A DNA stretch of 64,000 nucleotides from Nocardia higoensis (lineage in GTDB: Bacteria > Actinomycetota > Actinomycetes > Mycobacteriales > Mycobacteriaceae). The stretch's first letter is position 1, and each line of letters opens with the position of its first letter. Below are positions 1 through 10,709 of this stretch, one piece after another. Below the pieces are notes generated by a model. That model saw only the letters and a program-made list of their open reading frames with translations, did not search any database and was not told the DNA's origin. The translations under genes were made by a program, and so were the position numbers. The DNA lies in contig NZ_JADLQN010000001.1 in the NCBI RefSeq assembly GCF_015477835.1, positions 1,612,001 to 1,676,000 on the forward strand. The letters run 5' to 3'.

Positions 1-2
1 CC

Positions 3-566
3 GCCGCCATGACGACCACCGTCGAATCCGCCTTCGGCTCGTTCCACATGGTCGACGGCTTCCTGCTCAACAACCAGCTCACCGACTTCGCCGCCGAACC
101 CGCCGCACCCGACGGAACACCGGTGGCCAACCGCCTCGAACCGGGCAAACGGCCGCGCAGTTCGATGGCGCCCACTCTGGTGTTCGACCGCGCCGCGAGC
201 GGCGAGCGCGGCGCGCTCGCCTATGTGACCGGGTCCCCGGGCGGCGCGGTCATCATCCAGTTCGTCGTCAAAACCCTGATCGGCATGCTGGATTGGGGTT
301 TGAACCCGCAGCAGGCGGTCTCGGCGGTGTCCTTCGGCGCGGGCAACAGCCCGGTCACCGGCATCGGCGGCGAGCATCCCGCGATCGACACCACCGACGA
401 CGGCGCGAACGATCCGCTGGTACGGCGACTGCGCGAACTGGGCCACCAGGTCTCGGTAGCACCCCAGACCAGCGGACTGAGCGTGCTGCGCCGCGACGGC
501 GACGAGGGCTGGACCGGTGGCGCCGACCCACGACGGGAGGGCGTCGTTCTCGGCGACACCCGCTGA
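3..566 (+). CDS. gamma-glutamyltranspeptidase, 3' part
   Basis: The reading frame is open to the left window edge and ends in TGA at 564-566, so only about 187 C-terminal residues are visible. They match the small subunit of gamma-glutamyltransferase, which cleaves and transfers the gamma-glutamyl group of glutathione and related compounds in the periplasm or outside the cell. Family blocks seen are SAFGSF, GFLLNNQLTDF, KRPRSSMAPTLVF and GSPGGAVIIQFVV, followed by the LDWGLNPQQAVSA region. The autoprocessing Thr nucleophile should lie just upstream of the window. The ATG at 9 is internal, because family sequence surrounds it. It converges on the PH-domain gene, 25 bp away. Confidence 0.9.
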   Translation, partial: AAMTTTVESAFGSFHMVDGFLLNNQLTDFAAEPAAPDGTPVANRLEPGKRPRSSMAPTLVFDRAASGERGALAYVTGSPGGAVIIQFVVKTLIGMLDWGLNPQQAVSAVSFGAGNSPVTGIGGEHPAIDTTDDGANDPLVRRLRELGHQVSVAPQTSGLSVLRRDGDEGWTGGADPRREGVVLGDTR

Positions 567-571
567 GCCGA

Positions 572-587
572 GCCCCCCGGCGGGGGT
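572..587. terminator. short C5/G5 hairpin between convergent genes
   Basis: Five C (573-577) pair with five G (582-586) across a CGGC loop, only 6 bp after the gamma-glutamyltranspeptidase stop and just before the stop of the opposing gene. The stem is short and has no T tract. It is a weak candidate for a shared terminator. Confidence 0.3.
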
Positions 588-591
588 AGAA

Positions 592-2826
<2,235 letters not shown>

Positions 2827-2956
2827 GTCTGCTGCGCTCCATCTATGAATAGGTCTAGAACAGTATCGCCGCTGTCCGCCCGGCCGCGGCTCGCGGCCCC
2901 TGCCACGGGGTCGGCAGGCCCACGACGGGGACGCCGGCCGCTACCGTTCGAAGAGC

Positions 2957-2981
2957 CCGGGGACGAGCCGGCCGTCCCCGG
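2957..2981 (-). terminator. hairpin downstream of ribC
   Basis: CCGGGGAC (2957-2964) and GTCCCCGG (2974-2981) form a perfect 8-bp GC-rich stem with a 9-nt loop, 14 bases past the ribC stop. An overlapping weaker stem (2973-2993) competes with it. There is no U tract, as is usual in high-GC actinobacteria. It may end or attenuate ribC transcription before ribBA. Confidence 0.5.
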
Positions 2982-2994
2982 AAGTCCGGGACGA

Positions 2995-3621
2995 TCAGCC
3001 CCGCTGCTGGAGGCGCTCGACGTACTTGGCGATCACGTCGACCTCCAGGTTCACCCGGGTGCCGACCGCCGCGGTGCCGAGGTTGGTCATCGCGAGCGTG
3101 GTGGGGATCAGCGAGATCTCGAACCAGTCCCGGTGGCCGTCGGCGGCGGGCACGTCGGCGCGGCCGAGACCGGAGACGGTCAGCGAGATGCCGTCGACGG
3201 TGATCGAGCCCTTCTCCACCACATACCGCGCGATGGCATCGGGCAGTGAGATCCGAACCACCTCCCAGTTCTGCGAGGGTGTGCGGGCGAGCACGGTGCC
3301 GGTGCCGTCCACGTGGCCCTGGACCAGATGCCCGCCCAGCCGGCTGTCGAGCGCGGCGGCGCGCTCGAGGTTCACCCGGGAGCCCTCGGTGAGTCCGCCG
3401 ATGCTGGAGCGATCCAGGGTCTCCTGCATCACGTCGACGGTGAAGGAGTCGCCGTCGATCACATCGTCGACGACGGTCAGACAGACACCGTTGACGGCGA
3501 TGGAATCGCCGTGCCCGGCATCGGAGGTCACGAGCTTTCCTCGAATCGTCAGCCGAGCGGCGTCGGCCAGCCGTTCGACGGCGACGACCTCGCCCAGTTC
3601 CTCGACGATGCCTGTGAACAT
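2995..3621 (-). CDS. ribC: riboflavin synthase alpha chain
   Basis: A 208-residue riboflavin synthase, which dismutates two 6,7-dimethyl-8-ribityllumazine molecules. The N terminus MFTGIVEELG is the family signature and fixes the ATG at 3621. Two tandem lumazine-binding repeats are visible, each with its own substrate motif (NGVCLTVV in the first, DGISLTVSGL in the second), and GHLVQGHVDG lies between them. The length is normal. It is the first gene of the rib block on the minus strand. Its upstream region holds a hairpin (3652-3681) that could influence expression, but no FMN riboswitch core was recognised. Confidence 0.95.
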   Translation of the reverse strand: MFTGIVEELGEVVAVERLADAARLTIRGKLVTSDAGHGDSIAVNGVCLTVVDDVIDGDSFTVDVMQETLDRSSIGGLTEGSRVNLERAAALDSRLGGHLVQGHVDGTGTVLARTPSQNWEVVRISLPDAIARYVVEKGSITVDGISLTVSGLGRADVPAADGHRDWFEISLIPTTLAMTNLGTAAVGTRVNLEVDVIAKYVERLQQRG

Positions 3622-3651
3622 CCCTGACTCCTTGTCCGTCCTGATACCAGC

Positions 3652-3681
3652 GGGAACAGCGCGTCTTCGGGCGCTATTCCC
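3652..3681 (-). promoter_or_regulatory. hairpin in ribC 5' leader
   Basis: GGGAACAGCGC (3652-3662) and GCGCTATTCCC (3671-3681) form an 11-bp stem with one mismatch and an 8-nt loop, 31 bases before the ribC start. Just upstream (3682-3704) a direct repeat CCACCACCGG occurs twice. The position suggests leader control of the rib genes. The ligand or protein, if any, is unknown. Confidence 0.4.
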
Positions 3682-3908
3682 CCACCACCGGTACCCCACC
3701 ACCGGGTTGACGGTCAGCCTAACGACGCACCTCACCGTCGATGGCGGCGCCGTCGCATTCAGTGGGAGAAACCGGACCGGAAAGTCGGAAGAAAACAGGG
3801 TGAGGGGTTTCTTTACCGTATTCGCTGCGGACGCGTCCAGCGCGGATGCAGAATCGTTACCTAGTTCGTTCCCACACAGACCGCATCGTCGTCGGACCGG
3901 AGAACCGG

Positions 3909-4415
3909 ATGAGCACCTTGCCGGAAACGAGATCGCACCACCCGAGCGAGCCCCCGGCGGCCGCGCTGGCCACCCGTTGCGACCGCTATCGACGCGAGCA
4001 CGATCTGAACGCCGAGGTCGACATTCGCGCCCGTCACATCGTCCTGCCGATCGGTGCCGAATACCGCGCCGTCACCATGCCCGCCCCACTCGGCGAACAG
4101 GTACGCGAACGGCTCGCGGGCAGCGGGATCGCCACGCCCGTCGTCGAGCACCGGCGTTCGCAGCGCTGGACGTTCCTCACCGGTTCGGCGGGCGCGGGCT
4201 CGGTCGGGACAGCGGATTCGGCGCACCTGTTCCGGATGTTCGCGACGGTGGCCTCGACCGGAAGCGATGTCGTGCTGCCCTCCCCCGAGGACGAACGCAC
4301 GGGCTGTCGGACCTGGGTCGAACCGCCCGCCGAACGTACCGCGCTCCCCGCGTTGAAAGCCGTCGTCGATGCCACGCTGGCCCTGGGCACACCGGGGCCG
4401 CGCCGCGGGCGGTGA
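3909..4415 (+). CDS. unknown actinobacterial protein
   Basis: I do not recognise this 168-residue protein. It starts MSTLPETRSHH at the ATG at 3909, preceded by GGAG; an ATG 63 bases upstream in the same frame has no ribosome-binding site. The sequence is soluble with no signal peptide or membrane segment. It contains a mixed alpha/beta core (ALATRCDRYRREHDL, then RHIVLPIGAEYRAVTMP) and a conserved-looking RSQRWTFLTG strand, which gives the impression of a small nucleotide- or nucleic-acid-binding fold, but this is only an impression. It lies divergent from ribC and ends 5 bp from the rpe stop. Codon use is like its neighbours. Confidence 0.6.
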   Translation: MSTLPETRSHHPSEPPAAALATRCDRYRREHDLNAEVDIRARHIVLPIGAEYRAVTMPAPLGEQVRERLAGSGIATPVVEHRRSQRWTFLTGSAGAGSVGTADSAHLFRMFATVASTGSDVVLPSPEDERTGCRTWVEPPAERTALPALKAVVDATLALGTPGPRRGR

Positions 4416-4420
4416 GCCGG

Positions 4421-5104
4421 TCAGCCGCGGGCGGCGGCGGCCTGCCTGCGCAGCTTCTCGACGGTGGCGCCGGGATCATCGGTGTTGTAGACGGCCGATC
4501 CGGCGACGAAGCAGTCGATGCCCGCCGCGGCCGCCTGCTCGATGGTGTCGGCGTTGATACCGCCGTCGATTTCCACGACCAGCCGCAATTCGCCGGAATC
4601 GACCAGCCTGCGCACCGTGCGCGCCTTGTCGAGAACGTGCGGGATGAACGACTGGCCGCCGAAGCCCGGTTCCACGCTCATCACGAGCAACGTGTCGAAG
4701 TTCTTCAGTATCTCCAGGTACGGCTCGATCGGGGTGTTCGGCTTGACCGACAGCCCGGCCTTGGCGCCCGCCGCCCGGATGTCGCGCGCGACCGCGACGG
4801 GATCGTCGGTGGCCTCGGCGTGAAAGGTGACATTGTACGCACCCGCCTCCGCGTACGGCGGGGCCCAGCGACCCGGATCCTCGATCATGAGGTGGCAGTC
4901 CAGCGGGATGTCGGTGGCCTTCAGCAGGCTCTGCACCACCGGCAGGCCGAGTGTGAGGTTCGGCACGAAATGGGCGTCCATCACGTCGACGTGCAGCCAG
5001 TCCGAACCCTCGACCCGGCGCGCTTCGTCAGCCAGGTGCGCGAAGTCCGCGGATAGAATGGACGGTGCGATCATCGGCTCGGCGGGCCGGGAATACGTGG
5101 ACAC
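4421..5104 (-). CDS. rpe: ribulose-phosphate 3-epimerase
   Basis: A 227-residue TIM-barrel epimerase interconverting ribulose 5-phosphate and xylulose 5-phosphate in the pentose phosphate pathway. Metal and phosphate sites are all visible: [42 protein letters not shown] and EIDGGIN. The annotated start is GTG at 5104; an ATG ten codons in (5074, MIAPSIL) is possible. Ribulose 5-phosphate is also the RibBA substrate, so linkage to the rib genes is sensible and is also seen in mycobacteria. The gene is divergent from rsbW across about 50 bp and convergent with the unknown gene at 3909-4415. Confidence 0.95.
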   Translation of the reverse strand: MSTYSRPAEPMIAPSILSADFAHLADEARRVEGSDWLHVDVMDAHFVPNLTLGLPVVQSLLKATDIPLDCHLMIEDPGRWAPPYAEAGAYNVTFHAEATDDPVAVARDIRAAGAKAGLSVKPNTPIEPYLEILKNFDTLLVMSVEPGFGGQSFIPHVLDKARTVRRLVDSGELRLVVEIDGGINADTIEQAAAAGIDCFVAGSAVYNTDDPGATVEKLRRQAAAARG

Positions 5105-5154
5105 AAGGCGCGAGTGTAGGCGAGTGGACCTGATCCGATTGGCAGGGGGCGGGA

Positions 5155-5595
5155 ATGGGTAGCCTGGGCAAGGTGATCAACATTTCGGCGGAACAGGGGT
5201 TGTTCAGCACCCCGGTGGAGATACGGGTGGCCGCATCGGTCACACAACTGCCCATCGTGCGTGGGCTCGCCGAAACATTGGTCCTACTCAGTGATTTCAC
5301 TCTGGACGAGGTGGCCGACATCCGGCTCGCCGTCGACGAGGTGTGCTCGACCCTGATCGCGGTCGCCGCGCCCGGCAGCAACCTGGACTGCTGGTTCAGC
5401 ATCGGGGACCGCGAATTACTGGTGCGCGTCACCGGTCTCGCGGCGACAGAAGGTCTGCCCGATCAGCACAGCTTCGGCTGGCATGTGCTGCGCACCCTCA
5501 CCGATTCGGTGGAGGTGAGACAGGATTCGCACGACCCGGCACTCTCCGGATATCCCACGACGGTCACCTTCCGTCGGGTCCGGGGGAAAGCGTAG
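5155..5595 (+). CDS. rsbW: anti-sigma factor, RsbW family
   Basis: A 146-residue GHKL-fold anti-sigma factor that should bind and hold the SigF-type sigma factor encoded immediately downstream. The ATP-binding N box reads [12 protein letters not shown], so the usual Asn of the ExxxN motif is not obvious; UsfX-like proteins are similar here. A glycine-poor region and [15 protein letters not shown] follow. The start is ATG 5155 after GGGGGCGGG. The TAG stop overlaps the downstream GTG by one base, as in known rsbW-sig operons. No anti-anti-sigma gene lies next to it, so the partner switch must be completed elsewhere. Confidence 0.85.
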   Translation: MGSLGKVINISAEQGLFSTPVEIRVAASVTQLPIVRGLAETLVLLSDFTLDEVADIRLAVDEVCSTLIAVAAPGSNLDCWFSIGDRELLVRVTGLAATEGLPDQHSFGWHVLRTLTDSVEVRQDSHDPALSGYPTTVTFRRVRGKA

Positions 5596-6530
5596 TGGTG
5601 GCCGCTGAACGCTCCTCCGGCCCGAAACACACCCGCACCACGACAGCCGATGCCGACGGCGCGGACGATCCGGTTGACACCGTAGACGATCCCGTGGAGT
5701 CCGGCACCGACCTGGACGCGGAGGCCGACGCCGACGCTGAGGTGGCCGCGGAGACGGTCGCGGAGGCAGGTTCCGCGGGCGGCTACGACGATCTGAGCGA
5801 ACTGTTCGAGCGTCTGGCCGCCGCCGCGGCGGGCACGCCGGAACGCCTCGCCCTGCGCGAGGAACTGATCCGCCGGTGCGTACCCCTGGCCGATCACATC
5901 GCCCGCAAGTTCAGCGGCCGCGGAGAACCCTTCGACGACCTCACCCAGGTCGCCCGGGTCGGCCTCGTGCATGCCGTGGATCGATTCGATCCCGCGCGCG
6001 GCTCGAACTTCCTGTCCTTCGCGGTACCGACGATCATGGGTGAGGTCCGTCGCTACTTCCGCGACCACACCTGGGCGATGCGCGTGCCGCGGCGGGTCAA
6101 GGAGACCCACCTGCGCATCGGCGCCGCGATCGACACCCTCTCGCAGTCGCTCGGCCGCTCCCCCACCGCCAAGGAGATCGCCGCCGAACTCGGCGTCGAC
6201 CCCGACGAGGTCACCCAGGCCGTCATCGCGGGCAACGCCTACCAGCCCAGTTCCATCGATGCCGCCTCGCTGGGCCGCGAATCCGACGCCTCGCTGCTGG
6301 ACACGCTCGGTGAGGAGGAAGCCCAGTTCGAGCGGGTCGAGGAGTACGTCGCGATCCGCCCGCTGCTCGCCGGCCTGCCCGAACGCGAGCGCCGCATCCT
6401 GACCATGCGGTTCTTCGAGTCCATGACCCAGACCCAGATCGCCAAGCAGATGGGCATCTCGCAGATGCATGTCTCGCGAATCCTCGCCAAGACCCTCGCA
6501 CGCCTGCGCGAACTCTCCGCGCGCGACTAG
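5595..6530 (+). CDS. sigF: stress sigma factor, SigB/SigF/SigG family
   Basis: A sigma-70 family protein of about 311 residues, starting at GTG 5595 or 5598 inside the rsbW stop. Region 2 (DDLTQVARVGLVHAVDRFDP, then SFAVPTIMGEVRRYFRDHTWAMRVPRR), region 3 (SQSLGRSPTAKEIAAELGV) and region 4 with its helix-turn-helix (MTQTQIAKQMGISQMHVSRIL) are all intact. SFAVPTIMGE and RDHTW are typical of the SigF group, controlled by RsbW-type anti-sigma factors. About 70 N-terminal residues are an acidic Asp/Ala/Glu-rich extension without homology to sigma domains. The stop overlaps the convergent MmcQ gene by 4 bp. Confidence 0.9.
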   Translation: MVAAERSSGPKHTRTTTADADGADDPVDTVDDPVESGTDLDAEADADAEVAAETVAEAGSAGGYDDLSELFERLAAAAAGTPERLALREELIRRCVPLADHIARKFSGRGEPFDDLTQVARVGLVHAVDRFDPARGSNFLSFAVPTIMGEVRRYFRDHTWAMRVPRRVKETHLRIGAAIDTLSQSLGRSPTAKEIAAELGVDPDEVTQAVIAGNAYQPSSIDAASLGRESDASLLDTLGEEEAQFERVEEYVAIRPLLAGLPERERRILTMRFFESMTQTQIAKQMGISQMHVSRILAKTLARLRELSARD

Positions 6531-6883
6531 CGCCCGCGCTCCGCGCGCTCCCTGCGCCGCCGGACCGGGGCGGAAGCGCTCTGCCACCAGGCGGCGTCGA
6601 GCAGCTCCATCAGACGGCAGGCGTCGATTCGATCCAGATCGCACAGAATGTAGGGATGCCCGTCGTAGTGCGGCGTCGTGTAGAAGGCCGGATCGCCGGA
6701 GGCCAGCAGGTACTCCTTCTCGGCCATCGAGCAGCGCAGCGCCAGCCCGCCCTCGGCTTCCACCCGCAGCCGCGCGAACCCCTTGCCCGCCACCTTCAAC
6801 GCCGGGCTACGCCACCAGGTCGATTCCTCGACCTCCGGGAGACCGGTCGCCATCGTCACCACGTCTTGCCAGGTCACAGCCAT
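6527..6883 (-). CDS. MmcQ/YjbR-family protein
   Basis: A 118-residue protein of the MmcQ/YjbR (CyaY-like fold) family. Typical features are the N-terminal WQDVVTMATGLPEVEESTWW, the FARLRVEAEGGLALRC strand and the HPYILCDLDRID stretch, ending with an Arg-rich tail. The ATG at 6883 (MAVTWQD) is preferred over another five codons upstream. Members are often annotated as DNA-binding, but a specific job is not established. It runs tail to tail with sigF, with overlapping stop codons, so antisense transcription between the two is likely. Confidence 0.8.
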   Translation of the reverse strand: MAVTWQDVVTMATGLPEVEESTWWRSPALKVAGKGFARLRVEAEGGLALRCSMAEKEYLLASGDPAFYTTPHYDGHPYILCDLDRIDACRLMELLDAAWWQSASAPVRRRRERAERGR

Positions 6884-6996
6884 CGGACCAGTGTGCACCC
6901 CGACTACTCGTCCCGGATTGGACGAACGGAACCACGGGGCCTGTCCCGGACTCGGGCCGCGCCCCGGTCAGCCGGGTCCGGCCAACCGCGGCCGGT

Positions 6997-7066
6997 CAGA
7001 TCGGCCGCACCCGGCAGATCGTTCGATCGACGCTGTTCGATCGGCCGGCCAGGTCGGCCCGATCTG
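6997..7066. other. structured intergenic segment downstream of rsmB
   Basis: CAGATCGGCCG (6997-7007) is mirrored by CGGCCCGATCTG (7055-7066), and between them GTTCGATCG occurs twice (7021-7029, 7035-7043). Several GGCCGG blocks add further pairing options. It lies in the 242-bp gap between the rsmB terminator and the MmcQ gene. No open reading frame is credible here. It may be the promoter/operator zone of the MmcQ gene. Confidence 0.3.
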
Positions 7067-7083
7067 TGCCGGCGCGGCGACAG

Positions 7084-7112
7084 CGATCCCCGCCCGATTC
7101 GGGCGGGGATCG
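7084..7112 (-). terminator. terminator of the def-fmt-rsmB operon
   Basis: CGATCCCCGCCCG (7084-7096) and its exact complement (7100-7112) form a perfect 13-bp stem with a 3-nt ATT loop, 14 bases after the rsmB stop on the minus strand. No U tract follows. Confidence 0.75.
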
Positions 7113-7125
7113 GCGGGTGTCCGGG

Positions 7126-9147
7126 TCAGCTCGGCTTGCGCAGAGCCGCCAGGAACATGGCGTCGGTCCCGTGCCGGTGCGGCCACAGCTGCGCGGCCGG
7201 GCCGTCGCCGACATCGGTCACGCCGGGCAGCAATGCTCGGGTGTCGAGTTGTTCGGCGTCGGTGCGACGCACGAGGTCGGCGACCACCGACACCGTCTCG
7301 GACAGGTGCGGCGAGCAGGTCGAGTACACGACTACGCCACCGGGGCGCAGCAGATCCCAAGCGGCGGAGAGCAATTCACGCTGCAATCGCACGAGATCGC
7401 GGACATCGGCGGGGCTGCGGCGCCAGCGCGCCTCCGGCCTGCGACGTAGCGCGCCCAGTCCGGTGCAGGGGGCGTCGACCAGGATGCGGTCGTAGCCGGG
7501 GGTCAGGCCGCTGTCCCGTCCGTCGGCGACGTGCACCCGCACCGGCAGATCCTTGGTGGACTTGCGGACCAGTTCGGCACGATGCTCGGCCGGTTCGACG
7601 GCGTCGACCACGAAACCGTCGATGGCGGCCAGCGCACCGAGCAGGGCGGCCTTACCGCCGGGGCCGGCGCACAGATCGAGCCATCGCCCGCCGTCCCGGC
7701 CGTCCAGCGGTGCGCGGGTGAGAGCCAGCGCGACCAATTGACTGCCCTCGTCCTGTACCGCCGCCATGCCTTCGCGCACCGGCTCGAGCTGGGCGGGATC
7801 GCCACCGTCGAGGTACACCGCGTAGGGCGACCAGCGGCCTTCCTCGCCACCTGTCACCAGCGCCAGTTCCTCCGCGGTGATCTCCCCCGGGCGCGCCACC
7901 AGGTGCACGGTCGGACGTTCGTCGTCGGCGGCCAGCAACTGTGCCAGTTCCGTGGCACGCGCGCCGAGCGCGTCGGCGAAAGCCTGTGCGATCCATACCG
8001 GATGCGCGAATTCGAAGGCCAGCTTGCCCACCGGATCGGCGGGCGCGAGCTCCTCGACCCACTCCTCGACCGACCGTTGCGCCGCCTTGCGCAGCACGGC
8101 ATTCACGAAACCCGACCTGCCCATGCCGAATTCGGCCCGAGCGAGCCCGACGGAGGTGTCCACCGCGGCGTGCGCACCGATCCTGGTGCGCAGCAATTGG
8201 TACACGCCCAGCCTCAGCACATCCAGCAGCGGCCCGTCGATCTCCTCGATCGGCCGACCGGCACAATGCGCGATCACCGCGTCCAGCAGTCCCTGCGATC
8301 GGCAGGCACCGTAGGTCAGTTCGGTCGCCAGCGCCGCGTCCCTGCCTTCGATCCCGCGGTCCCGGAGCAGGCCGGGCAGCACGAGATTGGCGTAGGCGTC
8401 GCGCTCGCGCACGGCGCGCAACACCTCGAGCGCGACCTCGCGTGGACCGTCCGCACCGCCGCGGTTCGCGCGCTTGACCGATCTACCGCCCGCAGCCTTC
8501 CCGCCACCGGATTTCCCGGCCACGGTCCCGCGCTCCACCTTGCCGCCGAAGGAGCGCGAATCGTCGTGCGGTCCTTGCCTTCCGGCGCCGCCTCGCCCGG
8601 TCTCGCGCTGACGTTGCGCGCGAGGCCCGCCCTGAGTATCACCACCCGATCGGCGGTTACGACCTTCCGCCGCCCTTTCCGGTGCACGGCCCTCAAATGC
8701 ACTACGGCGCGTCTCGCCGCCTCGTGCTTGCGATTGTTCGGAGTCCCACCGACGTCCTTCTTCCGAGCCGCCGCGTTCCCGGCGATCACCCGCCCGAGCG
8801 CCACCGGACCGGCGAGCATCCCCGCCGAGCGGACGATCCCCGTCACCGGAGCGGCGTCGCGCGGGTGGGTTGTCGCCGCGGGCACGACGCGATCCGGGCT
8901 CACGCGACTCCCATGATCCGCCGGTACGCCCCGCACCGGAACGCATGGCGCGACCGCCGCTCCCACCGCGATTCGGGGAGCGACGCTCATCGGGATCACC
9001 CTGATCGGGACGATTCGGATTGCGCCCTTCCTTGCGCGCCTCCTGGTCGCGGGCGGCGCGACGGGCCCAGCCGCCGTCGACGTCGCGATCGGAGATCTTC
9101 TTCGCGCGCGGGTCGTCGCGATCGGGACGTCCGGATGCGGGACTCAT
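7126..9147 (-). CDS. rsmB: 16S rRNA m5C967 methyltransferase with long basic N terminus
   Basis: A 673-residue protein; typical RsmB is about 430-480. The C-terminal half is the SAM-dependent RNA cytosine-5 methyltransferase: [13 protein letters not shown] (SAM site), [20 protein letters not shown] (motif IV Pro-Cys) and [10 protein letters not shown] (motif VI catalytic Cys). Ahead of it a NusB-like RNA-binding domain (about 236-370) begins [28 protein letters not shown]. Residues 1-235 are an extraordinary Arg/Gly/Ser/Asp-rich disordered extension, likely an additional RNA-binding or condensate-forming tail. It overlaps fmt by ATGA at 9144-9147, so it is coupled to translation-initiation genes. 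Confidence 0.93.
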   Translation of the reverse strand: MSPASGRPDRDDPRAKKISDRDVDGGWARRAARDQEARKEGRNPNRPDQGDPDERRSPNRGGSGGRAMRSGAGRTGGSWESREPGSRRARGDNPPARRRSGDGDRPLGGDARRSGGARAGDRRERGGSEEGRRWDSEQSQARGGETRRSAFEGRAPERAAEGRNRRSGGDTQGGPRAQRQRETGRGGAGRQGPHDDSRSFGGKVERGTVAGKSGGGKAAGGRSVKRANRGGADGPREVALEVLRAVRERDAYANLVLPGLLRDRGIEGRDAALATELTYGACRSQGLLDAVIAHCAGRPIEEIDGPLLDVLRLGVYQLLRTRIGAHAAVDTSVGLARAEFGMGRSGFVNAVLRKAAQRSVEEWVEELAPADPVGKLAFEFAHPVWIAQAFADALGARATELAQLLAADDERPTVHLVARPGEITAEELALVTGGEEGRWSPYAVYLDGGDPAQLEPVREGMAAVQDEGSQLVALALTRAPLDGRDGGRWLDLCAGPGGKAALLGALAAIDGFVVDAVEPAEHRAELVRKSTKDLPVRVHVADGRDSGLTPGYDRILVDAPCTGLGALRRRPEARWRRSPADVRDLVRLQRELLSAAWDLLRPGGVVVYSTCSPHLSETVSVVADLVRRTDAEQLDTRALLPGVTDVGDGPAAQLWPHRHGTDAMFLAALRKPS

Positions 9148-10067
9148 TCGACCACCGCGCCCGGCTCGAGGCGCGCGCCGCGGGCCCAGTCGAGGGCGGG
9201 CATCATCTTCTTGCCCGGGGGCTGGACCATGCCCAGACGCAACGCGGTGGTGGCGGTGCCGACGAACACGCCGGACTTGCGGACCTCGATGACTCGTTCC
9301 GGCAATTCCTCCTGCACCATCTCCACCGGCCCGAGTTTGATCCGTTCACCGCCGACCAGCGTCCAGGCGCCCGGCGCGGGCGTGACCGAGCGGATTCGGC
9401 GGTCGACGGCGAGCGCGGGCTGATCCCAGCGCACCCGCGCGTCCTCCGTGGTCACCTTGGGCGCGTAGGACAGGCCCTCGGCGGGCTGCGGCACGGCGTG
9501 CAATGTCGCGTCCTCGATGCCGTCCATGGTGGTCTCGAGCAGGTGCGCGCCGGTCTCGGCGAGCCTGCCCAGCAGGTCGCCCGCGGTGTCGCCCGCGCCG
9601 ATCTTCTCGGTGATCACGCCGTAGACGGGTCCGCTGTCGAGCCCCTTCTCGATCCGGAAGGTACTCGCGCCGGTGATCTCGTCACCGGCGTTGATGGCGG
9701 CCTGCACCGGCGCTGCGCCGCGCCAGGCGGGCAGCAGGGAGAAGTGCAGGTTGACCCAGCCGTGGCGCGGGATGTCCAGGGCGACCTGCGGCAGCAAGGC
9801 GCCGTAGGCGACCACCGGGCAGCAGTCCGGCGCCAATTCGCGCAGTCGGCCGAGGAATTCGGGGTCCGACGGCTTGGCGGGTGTGAGCACCGGGATGTCG
9901 TGTACGTCGGCCAGCGCCCCGATCGGCGACCTGGTCACCTTGCGTCCGCGACCGGCGACGGCGTCGGGACGGGTGACCACGGCGACCACCTCGTGCCTCG
10001 GCGAGGCGATCAGCCTGCGCAGCGACGGGACAGCCGGTTCGGGTGTGCCCGCGAAGACCAGGCGCAT
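9144..10067 (-). CDS. fmt: methionyl-tRNA formyltransferase
   Basis: A 307-residue enzyme that formylates Met-tRNAfMet for translation initiation. The N-terminal [16 protein letters not shown] and the formyl-folate site [16 protein letters not shown] are diagnostic, and the C-terminal OB-like tRNA-binding domain holds [13 protein letters not shown]. The ATG at 10067 shares a base with the def stop (TGATG), which fixes the start; a longer in-frame version would overlap def. It is the middle gene of def-fmt-rsmB, a common bacterial arrangement that couples formylation with deformylation. Confidence 0.97.
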   Translation of the reverse strand: MRLVFAGTPEPAVPSLRRLIASPRHEVVAVVTRPDAVAGRGRKVTRSPIGALADVHDIPVLTPAKPSDPEFLGRLRELAPDCCPVVAYGALLPQVALDIPRHGWVNLHFSLLPAWRGAAPVQAAINAGDEITGASTFRIEKGLDSGPVYGVITEKIGAGDTAGDLLGRLAETGAHLLETTMDGIEDATLHAVPQPAEGLSYAPKVTTEDARVRWDQPALAVDRRIRSVTPAPGAWTLVGGERIKLGPVEMVQEELPERVIEVRKSGVFVGTATTALRLGMVQPPGKKMMPALDWARGARLEPGAVVE

Positions 10068-10624
10068 CAGCGGGTCCGCCCGAACGGTCCGGCCTGTCCT
10101 GCACCGCGGCTGCCGCGCACGGTGATTCCTGCCTCGAACCAATCGGATTCGCGGATTGCGCGCATCGCTTCCTTTCGGGCGGCGGGGTCGAGCCGGTCGA
10201 TGAACAACACCCCGTCGAGATGGTCGGTTTCGTGCTGTACGCAGCGGGCGAGTAGCTCCTCGGCGTCGAACGCGACGGGCTCGCCGTCGTAGTCGACACC
10301 GGATACCCGGACCCGCAGCGCACGACGGGTGTCGTAGCGCAGGCCGGGGATCGACAGGCAGCCCTCGGGGCCGACCTGTTCTTCGTCGCCGATCACGGTA
10401 TAGGTCGGGTTGACCAGGTGGCCCGCCATGTCGCCGGTGTCGTAGACGAACACGCGCAGGCCGACGCCGATCTGCGGGGCGGCCATGCCGACACCGCCGT
10501 CGTCGTGCATGGTGTCGGCGAGGTCGGTGACGAGCTGACGCAACTCCCGATCGAACTCGGTGACCTCCGACGCACGCGCGCGCAGGATGGGATCGCCGAA
10601 CAGGCGAACGGGCTGGATGGTCAC
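10067..10624 (-). CDS. def: peptide deformylase
   Basis: A 185-residue metalloenzyme that removes the N-formyl group from nascent proteins. All three motifs are intact: [10 protein letters not shown] (motif 1), EGCLS (motif 2, metal Cys) and HETDHLDG (motif 3, HExxH-type metal site). The start is GTG 10624 after GGGAG. The C-terminal tail is longer than minimal deformylases, as in mycobacteria. It is the first gene of the operon; a TAGAAT-like -10 element lies about 37 bases upstream (10661-10666 on the plus strand). Confidence 0.97.
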   Translation of the reverse strand: MTIQPVRLFGDPILRARASEVTEFDRELRQLVTDLADTMHDDGGVGMAAPQIGVGLRVFVYDTGDMAGHLVNPTYTVIGDEEQVGPEGCLSIPGLRYDTRRALRVRVSGVDYDGEPVAFDAEELLARCVQHETDHLDGVLFIDRLDPAARKEAMRAIRESDWFEAGITVRGSRGAGQAGPFGRTR

Positions 10625-10709
10625 AATGGCTCCCGGCAGAACAACGGATACGGTCGATTCATTCTAGTGACCGGCGCCGAGCGCCCCTGGAGCGCGTGAG
10701 CCGATGCGC

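Noticed and set aside
3622..3908. FMN riboswitch upstream of ribC
   Set aside because: Only a simple hairpin and direct repeats were seen. The conserved RFN core segments could not be recognised.
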